Assembly: GCA_003255065.1 (NCBI GenBank)
Contig: QAOA01008810.1
Location: 188,838 to 252,837, forward strand
DNA length: 64,000 bases
From: Cercis canadensis
Lineage: Eukaryota > Streptophyta > Magnoliopsida > Fabales > Fabaceae
Reading direction: 5' to 3'
Made by a program: the position numbers and the translations under genes. Position 1 is the stretch's first letter, and the number at the start of each line of letters is the position of its first letter. This document shows, piece after piece, positions 58,107 through 64,000 of this stretch. Under the pieces are notes generated by a model. It did no database searches. It was not told the origin of the DNA and was given only the letters and a program-made list of their open reading frames with translations.

Positions 58107-60432
58107 TCAAGAATCCTCCATCTTCACCCTCTTATTCTTTAGGTTGGTAGATGAATTTGCAAATGGGGCTTCTTCTTGATCACATTGTTGGATCATGTTC
58201 AAGGCTCTCTTTTCAGGTGTCACAAATTGACTTAAGGCATCCCCAGAAGATGCCTCGCCCTCCCAATTTTTTTCGGTATCGATGCTATCTATTTGACTCT
58301 CACTAAGCTCCAGTATTGAGGGTTCATTAACCTTGTCCTTCACATAGTAGTAAATAACGTAAATGAATATTTTATATTTATAAGTGAAAAAAAGTGAACA
58401 AAACAAAGTTAAAAAGGATTACTTGTTCTTCACCCAAATAGCCGTCAAATTTTTTCAACAATGTTGGATCACTATTAGTCTTCCGTATAGTGTATGTGAT
58501 GAATTGCCTTGTTATATTTTCTCTCTTCACGAAAACCTTGAAGAGCATTGTCTTACCAAGCAAGCTAATGAGCTCACGAGGGTAGGCTTCATCCTCATCA
58601 AAGTTGTCCCCCCTCTTTTTGATGGAATAATTCATAAGCAACAATTAAAATGGTATAAAAATTATAAGGTAAACATGAGCAAATTTTTTATACATAAAAA
58701 CGCACCTTTAGAAAGCGATCCCTCATCTCCAAAACACCCATTTTGACAAATTGTTCAACATCCCGATCCCACAAAACAAAGCTTGCGGTGCCTTCATCAT
58801 CCATCACATGGACCTGTACCCTAAAACTACATATTACATAACGTGTTAGTAACCTACCATGGATTATTGTCATATTTAAAGATAATCTAATATAATATTA
58901 TAGTAAATTGTGTAATAAAATATCTAGACCTTGCAATAGGATTTCTTATATGGTCAGGGTGATTTCTACAGTAATAATGACCATCATCGTCAATCTTGAC
59001 ACCAACATTATGCTCACGACATTTCAATAAATACCAATTATCTTGGCTACTCTCGATGTCTATGATCGTAGCTTTGATAATGTAATTACCCTCCTGGAAC
59101 ACATTCGAATAAAATATTATAGATTTATACATATTCAAAATAAATGAATTGTTTAATTAATAAGATACTAACCTTTTCACATGCAAACAAATCACTAACT
59201 GTCAGACGATCATTGGGGTTAAGGAATTCATCTTCAAATGAGTTATCTGATTGGCTAGAAATTTGGGTCAGTTGTTGAGAGAAGCTATCCTCCTTTGCCT
59301 CAATACTGATACAATATATGTCACACATAATTTGGCCTAAGATGTTGTGCGACATATAAGTTCATGACAAAAAGGATTCATGATTATGCATGAGGCATAC
59401 TAACCGTTCAAGAAAGTTCTTGATCTCTGGCACAGTTTGTAGATTTATAATCAATTTAGTAGCCCAGAGTGTGTTTGACACATTAATATTATCTGAAAAA
59501 AAACACCAACATAACCTTAATATGATACACCACATTAGATGTGGAATAGTAGGAAATTCAAAATCATTGGTTAATTAGAAATATGTGATCATCGTCAGAC
59601 AACTTACTTTTCCCAAATTTACAAATCTTGGCAAAACGGATAACAATAACAATAGGGCCAGCATCATGATTCTTCACATATGATAGCATTTCCTCAGCAA
59701 AGTTCCCATATAAAGTAACATCAGTGGTACACTTACTTGAAACCAAAACAAATCAACATTAATAAATTACAGCATCAATGTATATTATACATAAAACAAT
59801 ACATAAGAGGACAGTTTGAGTGGTACTTACTTCAAATCCTCAAGCGTAATCAAGAGGTACGTTACTAGCTTCCCATTCTTCATCCTTTCCTCAATTTCAC
59901 CAATAGACCTTAGCATACCAATGAGATCAAACCAATATCTAAATTCTTCCTCGACCAGCCGTTGAGCTTCAACATCATTGAAGCCCATAAAATTGAAACC
60001 ATGTATGGGAATGTCTACACCTATGGTCTCTTTCACATGTGTCTCAAACCTAAATATCAATTTGAATTTATGATGTGTGACTCTGTAGTCACCCATGTTG
60101 TCCTCAACAATGAAAGTGTCCATAAAATATACATGACTTTCAGTTATAAGATTTCTAAATTTGTAAACATACATCTCTTTGACGTATGCACCAATCTTGC
60201 CACCCTAATAAGAAATTCGTGTCAGACAATTTTGTGATGTATACTCAAAATACATTGCAATAGGTTGAAGTAATGAACAAACCTTTTCATCAACCAGGAC
60301 CATCTCGATCTCCTTCTCCAGCCCTGTTCTTTTGTATGAGGGAACTTTCCAAAGACGAACAACACGCACCTTAATCTTCCAACTGTGTAGATCCTTGGTT
60401 ATGTCAGATACATCAACTAATTTAGCAGCCAT
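58107..60432 (-). CDS. RPA1-like (replication protein A large subunit) gene carried by a Helitron
   Basis: Nine exons: 60,432-60,283, 60,204-59,831, 59,735-59,608, 59,492-59,405, 59,305-59,173, 59,093-58,930, 58,826-58,706, 58,614-58,423 and 58,337-58,107. They total 1,581 bases (526 residues plus stop) with compatible phases and no internal stop. The N-terminal OB fold starts MAAKLVDVSDITKDLHSWKI. A second OB-type region has HHKFKLIF and GFNFMGFNDVE, then TLYGNFAEEML. A zinc-ribbon-like C-x2-H ... C-x2-H (KCREHNVG to YYCRNHPDH) precedes the last OB fold (VHVMDDEGTASFVLWDRDVE). RPA1 coats single-stranded DNA in replication and repair, and plant Helitrons often carry such genes. The preserved frame suggests recent activity or selection. 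No Rep-helicase is present in this block. Confidence 0.88.
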
Positions 60433-60437
60433 TCCGT

Positions 60438-61935
60438 CCTGGAGAAGGAGATTGATATTTGTTAAAATATTTGCTACTCCTACAACAAAGAAGACATATG
60501 AGATTTTGCACTATACACTGCTTGACTACTGACGCTTTTGACTACTATTCTCTTTTAAATTTTGCAGTATAGATAAGATGTAGCAGATATCTCTGAATGG
60601 CTAGGCCATGTACTCTCACACATAGTTGTTACTTCTGGTCCCTGATTTAAATATGGCTATCAAAATGTTTGACTACTGATATTAATGTCGTGTGATAGAA
60701 AGGAATTAGGTACAATACTTGTATATCTAAATTTTCTCCAACAGCAAATTGTATGGAAATAATGTATTGTTGACTAATAAAAAATTAAAAATAAGATTGA
60801 GATTTTGGTGTAGGAAAAATGGCCAAGGTTACTATATAACATTCAATGTTCTTGACTTCCAACCATCAATAAACATGGAAAAAAAATATGTTACCATGTC
60901 AACCTAATTTAAAATAGTAACACTTTCAAACTATTGTAATATGTATTAACATTTTATCTTTAGACCCACTAAAAAAGAGCAAATTCGACTCTTCTGCAAT
61001 GCAACTTACTATTTGGAGAATAAAGTGCAAATGGTTTAAATGTTAATAAAATATAAATTATTAGATAATATAATATAATTTATAGCTTTTTTAATAAATT
61101 TTCATCAATTATTTTGCAAGCACACTTTATTCTCTGTAGTTGCTGCATTGTCAGAGTGCCATGTAAATTTGATATCATATGTGGAGTAAGTTGTGGGTTC
61201 ATGTAACAATCCTCTACTGTTGAAAAGATAAGATTCAAATGTCACTTCACATCAAAAGAATTTTTTTTCTTTTAAGAAAAAAGAAAGCGGAGCATTACTA
61301 ATGTAAGTGTGAGTTGAGATAGTTTATCTACTATGAACAATTTGGAGCTGCAACTGGGTTAATAGAGAACATAGCCTTATATCACTTGACAAAAAGTGGT
61401 TTAAGCCTTTGTAGTAACATCCACAAAAGAATGCATCCCTATAAATGAATTGGCAAATCCATACCCTTGTGTTCATTCTTAATCTACAAAGCGGATGAAA
61501 AGCAAATTTTACTATATACTCTGTTTGGGTATGTACTAATCTTTGAGTTTTCAAAAAAATAAAAGATCTACACTTTGTAAATTCATCTCGTTAATTCAAT
61601 ATAGTAGAATTTCAATCAAAAATATACTAAGAAAAATAATACTTACCGGAAAGGTGTAGATGGGAGCTTGGATGTCTTTTCTTACTCCCCTAACTCTTTA
61701 TGAACTAAAGAATAGATTTGTGGAAAAATTATAGAAACATAAAAATTATATTCATGAATAACAGTGCTATACTCTTATGGAGATTAAGTATGAGCAAAGA
61801 ATTATAAAACATCTACCATTGTATATTGCGGCATATGGAGAGGGAGGGGAAGACAAAACAAAGAAAAAAAAATTGAAAGAACAAACCTGGGTGACCTTGG
61901 AGACTATGAAATTCCTTGCAGCAATATGTCAAACT
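60438..61935 (-). promoter_or_regulatory. Leader and 5'-UTR intron of the RPA1-like gene
   Basis: A leader exon of about 50 bases ends at 61,887 (CACCCAG/gtttgt). A roughly 1.45-kb intron ends at 60,439 (tctccag/GACGGA), six bases before the ATG. The same acceptor is kept in Helitron A (tctccag/GACAGA). Confidence 0.5.
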
Positions 61936-61961
61936 ATGGTGAAATAACCCACATGAGGATG

Positions 61962-61973
61962 CTATTTATATAG
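61962..61973 (-). promoter_or_regulatory. TATA box of the RPA1-like gene
   Basis: CTATATAAATAG on the minus strand, placing the start near 61,935, just upstream of the proposed leader exon. Confidence 0.55.
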
Positions 61974-62009
61974 AGATATGGGCCAAAGGAAATGTAACCC
62001 TAATTTTGA

Positions 62010-63640
62010 TTTCAAATTAGCAATTAAATAAATATTAAGTGTCATCAATTTAGGAGAGTATTTGAAAAAATTAAATAGAATAAGATCACCTTGATTGGTA
62101 AATTTTGTGAAGGGTGGCAACAATAATCCCACAAATTTGGCAGATTTTCTCAATACACTTTTATAATTTCGGGTAGCACTTGTGATTCCAAATGAAGCAA
62201 TCACTTACACGCACCTATTTTGTAAGTCTCCATTTTTTGTTTTAATGACGTCATCAAATAATAAATTGTGAGAAAATATAAATAAAGAAGTTATTTAAAG
62301 ACATTATAAATAATTTTTTAGATACACACATTATAAATAATTTTTAAAATACTTATAATAGGAGGAAATTCCCATAGATTTGGTTCTTTTACTCAATTAA
62401 TCACCTTTACTGTATCCATGAGATTTGGTTCCTTAATTAGCTTCATATTCAAATTATGCTAGCAAAATAATTATTGAGTGTCATCAATTTAGGATTCTAT
62501 TTGCCAAAATTAAATAGAATAATATCACCTTGATTGGCGAATTTTGTGAAAGGTGGCAATAATAATCCCACAGATTTGGCAAATTTTCCCAATATAAAAA
62601 TTGATTTACACATCATGTTCTATATAGTGATCATACATATAAAACCATTAATATATATATATATATATATATATACACCATCACGAGAAGGTATCATCAA
62701 GGAAAGAACTGAATTAATCTACTTAAAATTTATATTGAACATCAAGGATATGCAAAGCAGTCTTTGAATGTGCTCGCTTGCACATATCTCTCTCTTCTTT
62801 TATTTTTTTTAAATATTTTTCTTCATAGGTAATTATACATGCTTGTTACAACGTGTCACGTCCTGAAATTGTCAATGTTGCATGGCATGGTTCACTCTTG
62901 CCAAGTATCAATGTCGTAGTTTTTATTATTTTGTGTTCAAAATTCAATTATAATAGTTGACTCATGATGATGCACTTGACCTATTGCTGACACGTAAAGT
63001 TCTGGCATCCTTACCTAGTCTGCTTCTTTGTTATATGCATGTGGATATTTTCGGTATTTGAATGCTGGTTTGTACTGGTCTGATTTTGATCAGAAATTAT
63101 ATTCAGACTTGCATTGTTTCCATATCTTGTAGAATTTGTGATGTAATAACGGGGTCTTAAATTATGATATTTTTAATTTAGAGTGTATGAGATTAAATAT
63201 TTCACTTAGATACTACTGTGGAGGTTACAAATTTGGATCTTTACATGGTGTCTTATTGTTTATTCCACTTTTAATGCTAGTATTTATTTTGGCTCGATTA
63301 CATTATGCATATATGGTATCCATATTTGTGGATTTTTTTTTAGCTGCATGCATTAATCTTCTTTGCTCAATGACATATAACTGAGGTGCAATTTCTCAAA
63401 CCTTGCCCTACTCCATGTGTTATATGAACATTTGGTGTGCTTGTGTGGATTAGTCTATCATTGTTTTCTATGGCTTCTTCATTTGCATATGATATTATAA
63501 AATATTGCTAAAATTAAATAGAATAATATTACTTTGATTGGCTTTTTTTTTTTTTAGAATGGTGGCAGCATTAGTCCCACAAATTGATGCAGATTTGCCT
63601 TTTTGTCCTTTATAATTTCGGTTACTCTCTTGATTGCAAA
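62010..63640. repeat. Three diverged copies of a roughly 100-bp segment
   Basis: ATTAAATAGAATAA.ATCACCTTGATTGG followed by TTTTGTGAA(G/A)GGTGGCAA and AATCCCACA occurs near 62,070 and 62,505. A weaker copy lies near 63,515 (AATATTACTTTGATTGG, GGTGGCAGCATTAGTCCCACA). They surround the second copy of the 320-bp dispersed repeat (62,914-63,237). A TA run lies at 62,650-62,673. Confidence 0.5.
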
Positions 63641-63929
63641 TCAAGCAATCAAATAGATTCACCCATTTTGGAAACTGGCATCTTTTTGGTTTTTATTTAT
63701 TTTGAAATAATATTACGTTAAAAAAAAATAAATAAGGAAGTGATTTAAGGACATTAGTATTTAATCTTTTTTCCTTATTTTTTTTTAATTTTTGAGACAG
63801 ACATAGTTGATATAATAAATTATTTTTTAAATACCATTGAATGAAAGAAATTCTCATAAGCTACCACTTGTCGTCACCTTGATAGCGACACTTGTCAGCT
63901 CCACATTGTGTACTCTATTATTAATATTA
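63641..63929. other. AT-rich DNA between Helitron termini
   Basis: Nothing supported except T and A runs. The 5' end of Helitron B may lie here or earlier. Confidence 0.3.
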
Positions 63930-63975
63930 CTAGTATTGGGCCTCGCGCGATGCGCCGCTGGGCATTATAGCCCCG
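63930..63975 (-). mobile_element. Helitron 3' terminus (third in this nest)
   Basis: CTAG at 63,930-63,933 is preceded on the minus strand by GGCGC/GCGC hairpin arms around ATC, as at 44,327 and 52,089, and is flanked by A. The rest of the element lies beyond the window. Confidence 0.68.
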
Positions 63976-63999
63976 GGGGGGGGGGGGGGGGGGGGGGGG
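63976..63999. other. G homopolymer at the window edge
   Basis: A continuous G run follows GCCCC. A run of this length is unusual in plant DNA and typical of a sequencing or assembly fault. Confidence 0.6.
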
Positions 64000-64000
64000 A

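Noticed and set aside
1-64000. CRISPR arrays, bacterial-type operons, riboswitches or integrated viral genes
   Set aside because: No regularly spaced repeats or gene clusters of that kind; no capsid, movement or viral polymerase motifs were recognised in the frames.

Overview
The window is nuclear DNA of a dicot plant, probably a woody rosid. Support for this is the AT-rich intergenic DNA packed with small transposons, GT-AG introns, a nuclear-type tRNA-Asn, and plant-specific genes (trihelix factor, plastid thioredoxin z, ARGOS/OSR protein, plant TFIIIA with its 5S-rRNA-mimic exon). The species cannot be fixed from the sequence alone. The assembly looks like scaffolded short reads: isolated single Ns sit between long direct repeats, there is one 11-N gap, and the window ends in a G homopolymer.

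Left part (1-26,600): an intronless ARM-repeat protein gene (3,215-4,174, +), a tRNA-Asn(GUU) gene (10,452-10,525, +), a two-exon trihelix transcription factor gene (14,371-16,541, +) and a four-exon chloroplast thioredoxin gene of the CITRX/TRX z type (17,941-22,559, +). Between them lie MITEs, SINE-like retroposons with target-site duplications, and featureless AT-rich DNA. A Helitron 3' terminus lies at 1,885.

Middle part (26,600-44,300): a small ARGOS/OSR-type membrane protein gene on the minus strand (26,626-26,820), with a TATA box and an overlapping upstream ORF. About 12 kb of MITE-rich intergenic DNA follows, then a broken F-box/DUF295 gene (about 38,690-39,230, -) and the six-coding-exon TFIIIA gene (40,750-43,179, -). 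A non-coding 'suicide' exon that copies parts of 5S rRNA (P5SM) lies in intron 2 of TFIIIA. Inclusion of this exon puts a stop codon in frame, so the gene carries its own 5S/L5-responsive splicing switch.

Right part (44,327-64,000): a nest of Helitrons, all in minus orientation. Three 3' termini (CTAG plus GC-rich hairpin) are visible here, at 44,327, 52,089 and 63,930. The first element carries a damaged Rep-helicase gene joined to a truncated RPA1-like gene. The second block carries a complete, uninterrupted nine-exon RPA1-like gene (58,107-60,432, -) with its own TATA box and 5'-UTR intron. A 548-bp Mutator-type MITE with a perfect 9-bp target duplication abuts the second terminus.

The host genes appear to be independent loci rather than a cluster. 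The Rep-helicase and RPA genes belong to one transposon system: Rep nicks and joins DNA, the helicase unwinds it, and the RPA-like protein would cover single strands.
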